Assembly (NCBI GenBank): GCA_963082975.1
Contig: OY720346.1
Location: 34,499,787 to 34,563,786 of the forward strand
Direction: 5' to 3'
DNA from: Labia minor
Lineage: Eukaryota; Arthropoda; Insecta; Dermaptera; Spongiphoridae
DNA: 64,000 nt
The position numbers and the translations under genes are program-made. Under the pieces are notes generated by a model. The model made no database searches. It saw only the letters and a program-made list of their open reading frames with translations, and had not been told where the DNA came from. Positions 34,435 through 45,999 of this stretch are shown here, one piece after another. Positions within the stretch are counted from its first letter, which is position 1. Every line of letters begins with the position of its first letter.

Positions 34435-34515
34435 ATTCATGTTTTTTTTTACAGATGTTTGATATAAATATCAGCTATAATCAAACAAGAAACAAAGCCC
34501 ATTTCACATTTTTAC
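34435..34515 (+). repeat. 81-bp direct repeat, left copy
   Basis: Nearly identical to 35312-35392. It starts attcatg, then a T tract ending in ACAG, the TGATATAAATATCA palindrome and a purine-rich AAACAAGAAACAAAGCCC block. The T tract plus ACAG resembles a splice acceptor. Confidence 0.75.
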
Positions 34516-34756
34516 TTAATATTAATTTCTATTATTTCTAGTGAAAAGAAAAATAAAAATATTTTTTAGCTGTCGTATAGAAATTTAATTAAAATAGTCA
34601 TGTATTCGTTGCTAATTAAATTAATTGATCTTATCAAGAGTGAATTTCAGAGGTAAATGTTTAACATTTGAACTTGAGAATAATCGTTCAAACCTAAACA
34701 AGTTTACACAAAATTTTTTAATATTGATCTCTAAAGACAATAAAACAAAAAAACAA

Positions 34757-35045
34757 ATAAGCTGGTGTGTCTCCACTCGACTATCTCGCAATTTGAATTG
34801 GATTAAATAACATAATAAATTATATTTAAATTAAATTTAATTAATTATAAATTATAAATTATAAATTAATAAATATTATTTATTAAATCACCGCGCGTTT
34901 GGTTCTTTGTTGATGGCACACACACATACAGACATATTTCTCAACCTTAGTGAAAATGACTTAGAGACCTCTAAAACATAAAAACATCAAAATCTCGACA
35001 TCGAAAATTTTCGTAGTCGCAAGGCGAAATAGTAAAAACAAAAAC
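34757..35045 (+). repeat. Dispersed repeat family A, internally deleted copy
   Basis: Begins AATAAGCTGGTGTGTCTCCA and keeps the 5' AT-rich block. It jumps from GTTGATGGCA directly to the CA tract and the 3' AAATTTTCGTAGTCGCAAGG end. The middle third of the family is missing. Confidence 0.7.
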
Positions 35046-35311
35046 AAAAATAGACTACACTAATATATCAAAAAATAAAGTTGGAAAATATAAAAAAAAA
35101 ATTAATTCTGATTAATAAAAGACATATTTTATTGTACCTTTTTAATTAATAAATAATTATATGAAACTTATATTTCGAAGATTTTAAAAAGCTATAAATT
35201 TTATTTTCTCTTTTGAAATAAGATATTGACAATTGACATTAAAACTAAATATAATAGTTTAAAATTCACCTCTCAGGTTAGTTTCTAAATAATTCTTTGA
35301 ATATATATATA

Positions 35312-35392
35312 ATTCATGTTTTTTTACAGATGTGTTTGATATAAATATCAGCTATAATCAAACAAGAAACAAAGCCCATTTAACATTTTTAC
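35312..35392 (+). repeat. 81-bp direct repeat, right copy
   Basis: Matches 34435-34515 with a shorter T tract and only a few other differences. The pair brackets an 800-bp stretch that includes a family A copy. Confidence 0.75.
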
Positions 35393-36545
35393 TATATATA
35401 TCTGTCGCCAAAAATTTTCGATTTTTTAAATTTTGATTTTGGATTCGAGTAGAGCTTAAAAAAATGTGAAGTGGTCTTGTTTTTTGAAATTCGGTTGGGA
35501 TCATGGTCAAATCGGCGGTCAAAGTTGAAAATTTCCCATATATTATAACTACTGTAATTAGTGTTATTATAATGTAAAATTGTAAAGAAAAAATGTTTAG
35601 ACATTATTGTAAAATTTAAAAAAATGCCCGGGAACATTAAAAAAATTCTCACAATATATTAAGATCATATAAATTGGAATTATTTATGCAATTTTGTGAT
35701 AAATATGAATAAAAGTTCGTTGATAGTAATGCTTCCTAGCATTCCCAGATGTTTTAAATTATATTTTTTTATTTTATTTCTATTTTTCACGCATCAAACC
35801 CTCACATACAATTTTCTTGAAACGAGATATAACCATTCAAAACCATAAGGCGGTATTCATAAATCATTTTGAAATTTAATTTTTTTTTTTTTTTTTTTTG
35901 GACAAACACTTAAATTTCATTTCCATACACATAAAATTAAAAATATATGTATTTAAAAATTATTACTTAAAAAAAGAAAAACCAAAACAAATCAAAAGTA
36001 AAAAAAAAAACTCAATAACTATAAAATTGGTCTTAAAATATAAAATAAAATAAAAAAAGTTATCCATCCGAAAATTTTAGTTGTGAAAAATATTTATTTA
36101 TTTATTTATTTATTTTATTATCCATCATAAAAGTTGTCGTTAATAAAAAAATAACATTATTTATAATTTATAATTTGCATGTATTAACATTTAAATGAAA
36201 TTACTTAAGTATTAACAAAAAAAAAAAAAAATGAAAACTGTAATAAGGAGGAGTGTCTTATTTGTAATTTTTTTTTTCATTTTTCTCACTTATGCTAAAA
36301 ATAAATCTTTAATTGATATTTTTAAAATCTCTAAAATCATTTTATATGTAATTTTTACTCCTATATATAAGTATCTCATTTAAAGTATAAATACAAATTA
36401 AAATTAATTAATTAAATAAAAAATTAAAATGATTATATTTTTTTAACAAATTAGTTCAATAATTAAAGTAATTATTTTAATTTATTATTTTAATTTAATT
36501 ATTTATTTTCATATTAAAATTAAATTTATATAATCCTTTTAAAAC
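35393..36545. other. AT-rich non-coding DNA
   Basis: AT-rich with poly-T (35880-35899) and TTTA runs (about 36090-36112). The 86-residue minus-strand frame 35392-35652 is not recognisable. No gene is supported. Confidence 0.5.
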
Positions 36546-36852
36546 CAGGGATGTCCAACACGCGGCCCGCGGGCCGCATTGCGGCCCACTCAAAGTTTTG
36601 ATGCGGCCCACTATCGACTCATTTTGGAGTTAAATTTTAAAGAATTCACAGTCCGGCAAGCGACCTATAACTTCGAGGCTATAAAAAAAGGCTGCAACAT
36701 TCAAAAACCAAAAACCACCTCTATCCCCAAAAATCTTCATAAGTTTTGAGACATTCACTAGCTAGGCTTAACATATTCTGGTAATTTTGCGGCCCAGTGA
36801 AATATTTAAGTTTGCGATGTGGCCCATTAAATTAAAAGGTTGGACATCCCTG
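36546..36852. mobile_element. hAT-like MITE (307 bp)
   Basis: Ends CAGGGATGTCCAAC and GTTGGACATCCCTG form 14-bp inverted repeats. Repeated GCGGCCC blocks lie near both ends, a known theme of hAT families. The flanks TTTTAAAAC (36537-36545 and 36853-36861) are a perfect 9-bp direct repeat, one base longer than the usual hAT 8 bp. That is either chance extension or a different superfamily. No transposase. Confidence 0.75.
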
Positions 36853-36986
36853 TTTTAAAACTAATGAAAGAAAAACTGCTTTTAACATTTTTATTTTCAT
36901 CTGTTATTTATTATTCATAATAAATAAATACATAATACATCACACTTTTTATCATTCATTGATAGAATATATAAATATATATATAT
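36853..36986. other. AT-rich spacer
   Basis: Short AT-rich stretch between the MITE and the palindrome. Confidence 0.5.
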
Positions 36987-37718
36987 ATTATTATCAGATT
37001 TATCAGGGATATGATCACGTATTTTTGTGAGATTGTTTTCTCGACGTTTCGGCACCCATTTTGGCGCCATTTTCAAGAGATTATTTAGGTGGGAATATTT
37101 TTGGGATTCTGGGTCTTAGTCTGTGTGACCAAGGGTTAATATCGGGATTTTGGGTTGATAGGTTGGGTGGTTTTGTACTCACTGCGTTGCTAGTGTAGTG
37201 CTCCGAAGAATCCTGGGCAATCCTGAGACCAGCACACGTCCGCACTGGACAACAGTCCGAGGCCAACTGTTGTCCAGTGCGGACGTGTGCTGGTCTCAGG
37301 ATTGCCCAGGATTCTTCGCACTGGACAACAGTTGGCCTCGGACTGTTGTCCAGTGCGGACGTGTGCTGGTCTCAGGATTGCCCAGGATTCTTCGGAGCTC
37401 TACACTAGCAACGCAGTGACGTCCGCACTGGACAACAGTCCGAGGCCAACTGTTGTCCAGTGCGGACGTGTGCTGGTCTCAGGATTGCCCAGGATTCTTC
37501 GGAGCTCTACACTAGCAACGCAGTGAGTACAAAACCACCCAACCTATCAACCCAAAATCCCGATATTAACCCTTGGTCACACAGACTAAGACCCAGAATC
37601 CCAAAAATATTCCCACCTAAATAATCTCTTGAAAATGGCGCCAAAATGGGTGCCGAAACGTCGAGAAAACAATCTCACAAAAATACGTGATCATATCCCT
37701 GATAAATCTGATAATAAT
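36987..37718. repeat. 732-bp compound palindrome, Penelope-like ends
   Basis: Outer arms of about 269 bp (36987-37255 and 37450-37718) are almost perfect inverted copies. The centre holds nested smaller palindromes: 37204-37318 folds about 37261, and 37318-37354 about its own centre. A block of about 107 bp is tandemly duplicated (units near 37342-37420 and 37449-37527). The arm ends carry ATGGCGCCAAAATGGGTGCC then GAAACGTCGAG, which resembles terminal sequences of Penelope-like retroelements. Frames here (37081-37526) are repeats of the same palindromic sequence in different phases, not proteins. Confidence 0.8.
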
Positions 37719-37751
37719 AATGACAATAAAATTCACGGAAACCTAAACCAA

Positions 37752-37777
37752 CATATATATATATATATATATATATA
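37752..37777. repeat. (AT)n microsatellite
   Basis: Uninterrupted AT run next to the compound palindrome. Confidence 0.85.
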
Positions 37778-39264
37778 CCTATTTAAACAACAATATTATT
37801 ATTAAATTATATATTTCCTGTAATTTTTTATAAGTATTATATTAATATTTTTTTTTTTGAGGGTTGAAATTTAAAGATTCTTTGGCGTCCATCTGCTTAT
37901 CATGTCTGATTAAAAATAACTCAGGAATAGAAATTATAGAAAAAAAAAATTAACAAAAACATTATTCTCTAATCATAATTTTGCAAATAGCATGTTCTTT
38001 TTTGAAACATATGTTCGCATAAAAGAGACAGGGAGAAGTAATGTGGAGTGAGGAAAATAATCATTGTAATTGATAATTTTCTTGACAGAATGATGACGCC
38101 TGTCTGAGATACTCAATTCCTATCAAATTTGTTTATCTTTACTCGAACAATATATATAATAATTTATTTTCACTTGGATATCATAATAAGTAAATAATAA
38201 TTCATTGTCATAAAGGTATAATTTGTATTCAGTTTTGTAAAACAAAAAAAAAACAAAAAAAATGATTCATGTTAAAGACATTAATAAAAGTGCAAAAAAA
38301 TATTTTTTTAATTAAATAAATTAAATTTTAAATCTAACAAGAATATGTTTATAAAAATTTGAATACAAATTAACTCGATTTATAAACAAAAATTCATAAC
38401 TCAAATTTAAAGAAGAACCTTGGCTCAAACACTTCAAATTAAAATCATATTTTTATAATATATTTAATTCGTCTATTTTAATTATTTATTTGTTAATTTA
38501 ATTTATATTTATTGTGAGTTATGAAAAAACTAAAAAATCTCTTCAAATTTCAAATATTTTTAAATAAAATTTTAGACTAATATACTAACACTTAAATTTT
38601 TTACTTTAGGGAAAGTATAATGTTCTAAATTTTCTATTCTTTAATACACACACAGAAATCATGATTTGATTTATTAAAATATTTTTTTTGAAAAAATAAC
38701 AGTCATTTTATTGAGATTTATTTTTTTTCAATAGAGGTTTATATTCGATATATATAAAAAGCATTTTATCTTTTTCAGTGTAATAACTTTAAATGGAACA
38801 TATCTCTGTCTTTTCGATTTGTTGATTTGTTAATAATTAATAGAAAATAGACTATTGTCTAGTTTTGAGTAAGGATCGTCATTTTGTTTGACAAAACTAA
38901 AAACAAATAAAATAACCTTATGAAAAATTGAAAAAAGGGAATTTCGTATGATCTTCAAATATGGGTTATAAACAAGAACTCCATCCATATATTATATAGT
39001 CCCTTCCACTTTTATCTATTTCTAATCTTATGAAATTTTGACTTGTTAGAGATTTATTTAGCTCGAAAGAAAGAGTTTTTAATGAATAATTTGTCTCGGA
39101 AAGACACGAAATAAATTGAAAAATTTCGGGTCTTAAAACTGTTTTTAAAAATAGGCACCTTTTTGCCAAAAATAAAATAAATTATTGAAAGACTATTTTA
39201 CTTATATTACTGCCTTATATTATGAGAAAAAAATGCCGAATTAGTTTGTCATTTTATTGTGAGA
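37778..39264. other. AT desert
   Basis: AT-rich. The 67-residue minus-strand frame 38966-39169 matches nothing recognised. No gene is supported. Confidence 0.5.
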
Positions 39265-39385
39265 TTTAAATCTCAACATGTTGGCGTCCTGGTATTCTGG
39301 GTCTTAGTTTGAGTGACCAAGAGTGAGAGATGGATTTTTGGGGTTGATTGGACAGATAAAGATTTACTTATATGAAGCTCCGAAT
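39265..39385 (+). repeat. Degraded relative of the palindrome arm
   Basis: Shares TATTCTGGGTCTTAGTTTGA, TGACCAAGAGT, a GGATTTTTGGGGTTGAT block and GAAGCTCCGAA with the left palindrome arm (37100-37206). It is a single arm, not a palindrome, so it is a second, older member of the same repeat family. Confidence 0.6.
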
Positions 39386-39544
39386 TAAAAGAAATAATAT
39401 TTAAAATTTCTTCATTTATAATTATAATGTATCAATGTAATATTATGTTGATAATTTCATGAATATATTTTTGGGTGGGGGAATTATATTACTATTAATT
39501 TACTAATTTGATTCTGAAATTATTATTCAGAATGCTATAATGAA
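39386..39544. other. AT-rich spacer
   Basis: No feature seen. Confidence 0.4.
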
Positions 39545-39720
39545 TTAAGATAAACCTAACAAAGATGATTTTTTAGAAGGCTGAAACCAATTCAGATCGA
39601 TTTTTCTTTATAAAAATTATCTATTGTGTGAATTTTAATAAAATCCTTAGCAGGATAAAATATCTCAAAATATACATATATATAATTGCCCCTAGTATAA
39701 TAAGATAAGCTAAAATATAA
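39545..39720 (+). repeat. Dispersed repeat family B, partial copy
   Basis: Has AACAAAGATGATTTTTTAGA, CTGAAACCAATTCAGATCGA, TTTTTCTTTATAAAAATTAT, GTGTGAATTTTAATAAAATC and the ATATACATATATATAATTGC end, but lacks the TGACGTCA block. Confidence 0.65.
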
Positions 39721-40189
39721 CTATGTATTATCAAAAATCACACTAAAAGCGACAGTTTTGATTTTGAGATTATCTAATGACACGATTATTTATTATTTTA
39801 ATTAAAAAAATATAAACTAAACTTGGTTGAAAATGAGATGTATACAGGTTTATTTTTCACATTCAAAACCATCCTAATATGTGTATTTCATAAAAATCCT
39901 GTTAACTGATATCAAGATCAAAATGTTTTACCTACCTACATACAGTCATATACTCAATTTATGCTAATATAATTATATTAATAAATATATATATATATTA
40001 GTATAAAATCAAAAAGTACAATAAAAGGAAAATATAAAAACACTAGTATTTATTACCAATGTATATTTATTTATTATTCAAAGAGGATGCTGGTAAATAA
40101 TTTCATACGAATTGCATATACTAAATAAGGTAATTGCAGGTCATATTTGTAATAATTCTTTGAATTTCATTGAATGAATCAGAATGAGT
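39721..40189. other. AT-rich non-coding DNA
   Basis: AT-rich; no gene visible. Confidence 0.5.
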
Positions 40190-40450
40190 GAGAGGAGAAT
40201 AAATTCCCATTACCTGTTTATTGGAAAGGAAATTCATTTGCTCCCTCCCGGTAATGATTATTCAGAGAAATTCAGGTACAGGTATTGATATTAATCATCA
40301 TTAAGTAGAAAGGTACAACATTGAGTGTAAGTGTATGTGGGTGTGTTCAAAAAATAAGTGAGGAGAAGAAGAATACCGATAGAGAGGGGGAAGGGGAGTG
40401 GGGAATGAAATAATCTTGACGCGAATTGCCTAAGGAGACTAAAAAAAAGA
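40190..40450. promoter_or_regulatory. GC-raised island
   Basis: Mixed-composition block with ATTACCTG, GGTAATGATTA and CAGGTACAGG elements and a purine-rich run. No frame or repeat match. Possible regulatory element. Confidence 0.2.
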
Positions 40451-41539
40451 ATTTTTGTCTACTGACTGACTGTATACGAGGATGGAATTTAGAACACTGC
40501 GCATTTTCACATTTTTAAACTGATTAAAACAAGAAATATGTGAACCATTATTACTACTACTTTTACTAAATCAACATGACTAGTAATATTAATAATAATA
40601 ATAATAATAATAGTCACGTAAAAGTTTTCTAACTCAACAGACCACACACAGATCAATTAAATTATTAAAAAAAAAGAAAATAAAATAAAAAATAATTTAT
40701 TAAATTTATTAATATTACAATATTTTTATAATTTTAATTTATTTATTTATTGTTCAATCGAAGTATTAAATTTCATAGATTAAAAATCAAACTAAATGAA
40801 TATTGAGATTTACTATCCAATAATTTAAAATGATCAAGAAAACTTTAAGTATCATTTTTCTAATAATGATATTCAATTAAATATATTTTTTTTTTGTTAT
40901 AAAGTAAATAAGTAAAATAAAAAATTAAATAGTTGTATCCGAATTATAAGCAACATTAAAAAGATAATTAATTATTAATTAATTTTTAATTTTTTTCATT
41001 ATTTATTAATAAATTATCAATAATATTAATAAATAATATTAATAAATTATCACTTTTTCAATGATTTTTATTATTTACTCTTAAAAAAAGGATTATTAAG
41101 CGTCATTGGAAAACGGCAATTAAATTAAAAAAAAAAAAAATTGTCGATTTAAAGTTAAAAGAAGGATCGTAGATGTGGAAATAATGGGAATGTGGATGTG
41201 TATATATGAAAAAGATCTCATAATTATAATTAACCATTACCCTAAAATAAAAAAAAGACTAAAAAAAATTAACTCGATTATATTTTTACAAGAATCGATT
41301 AAAATTTCGAAGTATATAAAAAAATGATCAGAGATAAATTAGTAAAACTCTTCAAAATGGGTATTACTAAAATATACAGTTTATATATTTATGAATATAT
41401 TTATAAAAACTATTTTATATATAAATAAGTTAAGAAATAATACTTTTTAGGTTGAATTTATGACACACACACACACACATTAAATTAAATATTTGTTCTT
41501 TTAAGTACTCTGATTGGAAATTAAAAATGGAATTGGATG
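40451..41539. other. AT desert with AAT and CA repeats
   Basis: AT-rich; (AAT)n near 40586-40610, (CA)n at 41463-41480. No gene visible. Confidence 0.5.
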
Positions 41540-41804
41540 TAGTGATGTATTGGTAAAATAAGAAGTAAGGGAACGCAGATTGGGAGCAAAAAAGTCCTAT
41601 TTTCAGTAAACTATTTTTTTCCATATAAGTTTTTATTTTTTCTTATTCTTACTATACAAAATAATAACGAACACAAAAAAAGAAATTCTAACAGTAGGTT
41701 TAAGTGGGAGTTGTCGGGACATGAAAAAGTACTGGACGCGTTCCGGTTCTGAAAAAAGGTAAGGGAACGTCGTTTCCCCGCGTTCCCCTCCAAATTCACC
41801 AATG
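41540..41804. mobile_element. Candidate hAT-like MITE
   Basis: An ATTGGATG direct repeat lies at 41532-41539 and 41805-41812. The left side has TATTGGTAAAAT and later AAGGGAACGC. The right end inverted reads CATTGGTGAATTTGG and then GGGGAACGCG, so the ends are recognisably inverted. The left copy has eight extra bases before the match, which leaves the true end uncertain. A 63-residue minus-strand frame inside (41611-41802) is unrecognised. Confidence 0.4.
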
Positions 41805-42020
41805 ATTGGATGTTTTTTTTTTTATTTTTAAATTGCGGTTTATTTTCTTAATTAATTTTTCATATTTCTAACAAGCCCACATGTAATTGTGCCTTTACTA
41901 TTCTTATATTTTGAAAATTCTTTTTACATGTTTAATTTCAATAAACTAATATTTAAGATTTATGACTGTTATTTTAATTGATATATCTCCGGAATCAAAA
42001 TTAGGAATTTATTTGAAATC
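41805..42020. other. AT-rich non-coding DNA
   Basis: No feature seen apart from one side of the direct repeat. Confidence 0.4.
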
Positions 42021-42141
42021 AAAACTAGCGCCTCCGTTCAAGAAAATAAAGAAAATGGTTGAGGGGTCCGTTCTACTGATTTAAGAAGATCTTTACTCCG
42101 CTTAAAATATTTTTAGGATTTACAAAAGCAGAGTTTTTTTT
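42021..42141 (+). repeat. tRNA-derived SINE, 5'-truncated copy 3
   Basis: Matches the 3' half of the SINE: TAGCGCCTCCGTTCAAGAAA, GGTTGAGGGGTCCGTTCTAC and TGATTTAAG. It ends ACAAAAGCAGAGTTTTTTTT. The tRNA head is missing. The same GCAGAG plus T-run terminus as at 15275 supports a genuine T-rich 3' end for the family. Confidence 0.65.
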
Positions 42142-42617
42142 ATAGAATAGAATTGAATCCTTATTTTACTTGTTATCTAAGATGGGGTGATATTTATTCG
42201 TTTTTGACAGGCAAGACCAGTTCGTTTTTAAAAATTTTGCGAACCCTATGAATTATAATCTATCTCTGTGCTACATTTCATCTAGAAAGTTCATAGCCGC
42301 ATCCCATCACTCCTTATCTTCCATCTAATTTCTAACCCTTCCCAATGCTTTAACTTTATATTGTCTTGGAAGGAAAACCCTAGCTTAAAAAATATTTTGA
42401 AAGACGATTTAAATCAAAAATATTTAAATTTTAATAAAATTTAATTGTTAATAAAAATGATAATTTTATTCTGAAATATTTGCGAATTTCCATAAAATTT
42501 TCCCTAAACTCTTAAATCATTGAACTACATGAACTTTATGAACTATATTTGTAATCGATTTAGTTATAGATGACATAACAAACAACATACAAACTTAAAA
42601 TACATATTAAATAAATT
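42142..42617. other. AT-rich non-coding DNA
   Basis: Some mixed-composition sequence around 42180-42380; no frame or repeat match. Confidence 0.4.
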
Positions 42618-43075
42618 TGGTTGTGATGTAGTCATGGCTAATACTTTTAAGGAGGAGAATAGATTCAGAGTATTTAAAAATGTGATTCTTCATAGTGTCT
42701 ATGGGCCGAAGAAAATTATTTCTTAAGAGAATGGAGGAGACTTCATAACGAGGAATTTCATTATCTCTATGCATCTCCAAACTTAGTAATTCAAAACACT
42801 TAAAGTCTTAAGTAATCGAGGAGGTTACGATAAGCTAGGCGCGTGGCTAGAATAGGGGAGAGTCTAAGGTGACAAGATGAAAAACAATTGGTTGATAGAC
42901 CAAAGCGCGGTAGACAAACAAAGAAGAATTTAAGGGAGTTGGGAGAGTATAGGGGTTGAATGGAGGTGGTTCATAAAAGAGACTATTGATGGAATGTGGT
43001 TTTAGGACCAAGAATTTTGATTTTCGTAGTTCTACGGAAATGGATTAGATACATTAGATAAATAGATAATAATGA
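42618..43075 (+). mobile_element. RTE-type LINE, 3' end, strongly decayed (copy 4)
   Basis: Follows the RTE C-terminal order at the DNA level (the GGAGGAGAATAGATTCAGAG, GGGCCGAAGAAAAT, GGAGACTTCATAACGAGGAA and CTCTATGCATCTCCAAACTT blocks). It has many substitutions and indels, so no long frame remains. It ends in ATTAGATAAATAGATAA, a GATA-type tail. Apparently older than copies 1, 2 and 5. Confidence 0.7.
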
Positions 43076-43089
43076 TGATCTTTGTTAGT

Positions 43090-43660
43090 TTTATTTTACA
43101 GATAATAACATTTTTAAACCGTTTTTTACTGAAAGAGACCGGAAACTAATCGACAACTCCCTCTCACTTACTCACACTACCAAAACATATACCCATTTAT
43201 ATACAATTCTCGTGTATTACATACAAATCGCCTTAACGAATCCTTTTATGTCACAATTGGTCGAAAAACGTGCAGGATCGGTAGAAGGGAAGTATCGAAA
43301 GATAAAAAAGATGGGTATAACACTTTGAGTGATTTCTGCGAAGTTGTCTGACTATTTGGGGATTTAAAGTATAAAAGAGACGAGTGATGGAAGTGGGAGG
43401 GTACAAGAAAGGCGAATAAAGAAAAAGAGACGATTGAAGGAGGAAAGGTGTGTGTGAGTATTAGTGTGTGTTTCGATAAAGATGAAGAAGGAGGATGAAT
43501 AAAGTCCTATCATGCATACTTAGCAAGTTCCTGGGAAAGATCAAAGTGTAAATTAGCTAGCAATAAAGGGGGCCGGGGCCAATGCGAATGGAGAGAGACA
43601 CCCGATCAGAATTTTTATTTTTAATTAACGTTATCGTTTTATCCCCATGGCCAAATCAAA
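43090..43660. promoter_or_regulatory. Extended GC-raised island with TATA box
   Basis: About 570 bp of mixed composition without frame or repeat match. Contains TATAAAAG (43370-43377), purine-rich segments and a GGGGGCCGGGGCC run near 43568-43580. Candidate regulatory region or promoter on the + strand; transcription is not shown. Confidence 0.25.
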
Positions 43661-45049
43661 CATTTAAACAAACGCATATATAGATTTTGTATTCTTTTTG
43701 TTGAAATAAAAACAAAAACTATTGTCTTGCTTATTTAGAATAGAGAATTGTTTTTTTTTCTTTTTTTCTATATTAATAGCTCAACTTTTATATATAAAAA
43801 AAGAGTATTTGAGATTAATTCAAAAAATCTCAGATTGATACCTGAATGCCAATTAAAATAAATATATAATTTTTTTTACTACCAAGAAACAAGGAAGGAA
43901 TGAAGAGTGAGAAGAAGGAGAAAGAGGGGAAATATGTGAGGGAGAGAGGAGAAAAAAAGGGAGCTTTTGATTTAATATACTAATTCTCATTTTAAATTAG
44001 GCGATTTTTTCATTATTTTTTTATTTTTTTTATTTTTAACATTTACCTCTTAAATATATATATATATTCATTATAATGATCTGAATAGATTAATCCTTTT
44101 TTGGATCATTTATCAAGGATAATAAATAAATTTTAATTTAATATATCCAATGCCAAATGTTCAAAATTTATTTTATTACTAATAAAAAACGAAAAACAAA
44201 AAAATAAACAAGATTTTTTCATATAAATGATATTATTATTTGGTATTTGAAATAGTATATATTATGGTTATAAACTAAAGTACCATATTATTTATCGGAT
44301 GATATGAATCGAGTGTAAATATATGTATATGTATTTTAAATTATAACAGTATTTGCATGAGTATATCGCGTTAATTCAAAATTAATTTCAATATTTCAAC
44401 GATAATTATTAATTAAAAATAATTAATTAAGTTTTAATAAATTTTAAACCTATAGATTTTGAATAATTTATTTTTTAACTGCCAATAATTTTACAAAATA
44501 CAATACATCCCGTCAAAGGTCATATAGGTCATATACTCTATCTAATAAATAATTTACTATATTTTTTATTGAGTAAATTAACGAAAACATTAATTTAAAA
44601 TTTATGTAATTTGTTTTTTTTTTTAATAAATACTAATATTATGTTTTTATGTATATTTTTTTAAAACAAGTTTAATAAAATAACTTGATATGTATTCAAC
44701 ATGGATTTTTCTTTTTTAATTGAATATGATTATATTTTTTTAATAAAAATTTTTGATACGTGAAAAATTATAATTACTTATGAATATATATAAATGTAAA
44801 AATTAACTGAGTGTTAATATTTAAAATGTTTTTATTTATTTAAATATTCTTTTTTATGCAAATATTTGATAATCTGCTTGAAGATAATGCAATTTAATTT
44901 AATGTTATTATTATTATGGAAAATTTAAAAAAAAAATAATTAAATGGTTTAGTAATTATTTATATTCATTTAATTAAAGCTTAACTGTGTATCAGTAAAT
45001 ATAACTTGATAAAAACAAATATTTAATTTTCTACTTTCAGAATATATAA
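43661..45049. other. AT desert
   Basis: AT-rich throughout with GA-rich segment 43880-43970. No gene visible. Confidence 0.5.
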
Positions 45050-45535
45050 GGTAAAATTGAGGGATATGATGACACAATTCGAGTTTTTGGCAAATATTAA
45101 ACGTTAATTACTATTATGACATTTTAACTGTAAAGCTGAGGTAAAACGCACGCCATATCTCTCGCACATACAATGCAGCATATCACTCCTTCGACACAAA
45201 TTTAGAAAGACTTGCAAATAGTAAACTATGAGGGATAGGTGAATAAATAAATAAATAAATGATATTAATTTTCAAGAATGTTCAAAAACCTACGATATCC
45301 AATACCTTCAAAAATTGCAAAAAAAAAAAAAACAAATTGAAATAAATATGATGAAATTTCGCATATGTTTATCTTCAAGATGGTGGACAAAACAAATCCT
45401 CCTTGTCCAAGGGTTTACTTATAACTAAGGTATGCATTAATCATCAAGTGTCTACTATCGTTCTCTAATGCCCTTCCACCTCTATAAGGGTTAGTTTTCG
45501 AGATATAGAAAACGCGCCATATCCCTCGGTTTTAC
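45050..45535. mobile_element. Candidate TIR element (486 bp)
   Basis: GGTAAAATTGAGGGATATG at the left and CATATCCCTCGGTTTTACC at the right are inverted with about two mismatches over 19 bp. A subterminal AAAACGCACGCCATATCTCT resembles the right-end AAAACGCGCCATATCCCT. No convincing target duplication and no coding sequence, so class is open. Confidence 0.45.
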
Positions 45536-45999
45536 CGCATATCGAATCCATAAAGGAAAAATAAAGGGCCTTAAAAAATAATAAAACTAAATAAATAATT
45601 AAAAAATTCTAAAATTAAAGTATATAAATATTATATTTTTTTATCTTTTCAAATACATACTTTAATATATTTAATTGTCAATTTAAAAAAAACAAAACAT
45701 TGCTTTTGTGAAAATTTTCTTTAGCCACTTTGCGGTCGACATTATTAGATAAATGATTTGTCAGGTTTTTTTAAAATACAAATACCTGTAATGTCATCGT
45801 TACATAAGAGTCAGTCTCAGAGAGATAGAAAAAAATAATAATTCCCATGGAATTTTTAAAGAAAAGAAAAGAAATGATCGCCCCCTTGGAAGGGCATTAT
45901 TTTCTTTTTATCTTGGATATTTTTTTTAAGTGTCATTTTTGAAATTTCATTAAAGTACCAAAAAATAATATATGGTGAACCCAATGAAGGGACTTAATC
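45536..45999. other. AT-rich non-coding DNA
   Basis: AT-rich; no gene visible. Confidence 0.45.

Noticed and set aside
37081-37526. Overlapping frames of 61-79 residues on both strands
   Set aside because: They are the same palindromic repeat translated in several phases, with internally repeated peptide segments. Not a protein.
37620-37670. Intact hammerhead ribozyme
   Set aside because: The stem followed by GAAAC is suggestive, but the CTGATGA core is not present, so I do not claim a functional ribozyme.
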